Below, piece by piece: positions 32,442 through 32,557 of a stretch of 32,557 bases of DNA (position 1 is the stretch's first letter; the number at the start of each line of letters is the position of its first letter). Below the pieces are notes generated by a model. That model had not been told where the DNA came from. It saw only the letters and a list, made by a program, of their open reading frames with translations, and ran no database searches. This stretch comes from a bacterium (GTDB lineage Bacteria > Eisenbacteria > RBG-16-71-46 > CAIMUX01), in contig JAUIHP010000037.1 in the NCBI GenBank assembly GCA_030431975.1, positions 1 through 32,557 on the forward strand, given 5' to 3'. Both the position numbers and the translations under genes were made by a program.

Positions 32442-32557
32442 GTCTGAAGTGCAACGTTAGTACCCCAGCAGAACTTCTCTCGGCGTTCGGTAACCGTGTC
32501 TCTTTCTCGGTCGATCGTTGAGCTTGTCGGCAATGGCGTTGCAGCCCTGCTGTGTCA
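32430..32557 (-). mobile_element. End of an IS30-family insertion sequence (partial)
   Basis: Downstream of the transposase stop comes GTTGCACTTCAGACTTGAAG, which resembles IS30-family terminal inverted repeats beginning near GTTGCACTT. The exact boundary cannot be set because the other end and the target duplication are outside the window; about 32430-32440 is an estimate. ACTTCA-AGTC-TGAAGT (32435-32450) is a perfect inverted repeat at this end. Confidence 0.65.
32457..32557 (-). CDS. IS30-family transposase, C-terminal fragment
   Basis: The last 32 full codons of a DDE transposase that enters from the right edge of the window. CNAIADKLNDRPRKRHGYRT followed by PREVLLGY and a TAA stop is the characteristic IS30 C-terminus (consensus LN.RPRK.LGY.TP.E). 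The rest of the gene is outside the window. Family call is firm for such a short piece. Confidence 0.85.
   Translation of the reverse strand, partial: TQQGCNAIADKLNDRPRKRHGYRTPREVLLGY

Overview
The window looks like GC-rich chromosomal DNA from an environmental, Gram-negative (diderm) bacterium. Most genes have clear AAGGAG-type Shine-Dalgarno sites, and GTG, TTG and probably CTG starts are common. Two large secreted proteins end in FlgD-Ig-like tails, and a neighbouring beta-helix remnant ends in a WGDLKRLL-type tail. That combination points to the FCB side of the tree, in lineages such as Eisenbacteria, Krumholzibacteriota or Latescibacterota. This placement is inference; no rRNA or marker gene is present to fix it.

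Layout. 1-1861 (minus): the 3'-truncated end of a metal-efflux operon, a secreted His/Cys-rich small protein followed by a CzcC/CusC-type outer-membrane factor. 2063-3882: a DGPF/YCII protein facing an ECF42-type sigma factor. 4151-6801 (plus): a small Gly/Ala-rich membrane protein, a group I truncated hemoglobin, a [2Fe-2S]/flavin reductase and an unknown protein. 6736-12052 (minus): three genes joined by GTGA overlaps, a PHP-phosphoesterase/GT4 fusion, a second GT4 glycosyltransferase and an LPG-synthase/AglD-type membrane protein. This looks like a glycolipid or envelope glycoconjugate module. 12190-15737: a GGQ ribosome-rescue factor, a Kef-type cation/proton antiporter, and convergently a frameshifted RCK potassium channel translationally coupled to an unknown 134-residue protein. 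16024-18978: an exported unknown protein, then a minus-strand group of two membrane proteins and an M48 protease. 19169-23695: an AlaX-type tRNA editing protein, a putative Na+/H+ antiporter, and a serine hydrolase whose signal region starts with an Arg-Thr repeat. 23818-25302: a secreted repeat protein. 25629-28591: a DinB / DUF1772-like / NmrA operon with a divergent AraC regulator. 28649-32557: a 1049-residue secreted BNR/beta-helix protein, then a paralogous beta-helix gene cut by the end of an IS30-family element.

Themes are ion and metal homeostasis (metal efflux, Kef, RCK channel, Na+/H+ antiporter), gas or nitrosative stress (truncated hemoglobin plus reductase), envelope glycosylation and surface or secreted repeat proteins. 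In-frame hexamer and intergenic octamer tandem repeats recur along the window. No tRNA, rRNA, CRISPR array or phage was seen.
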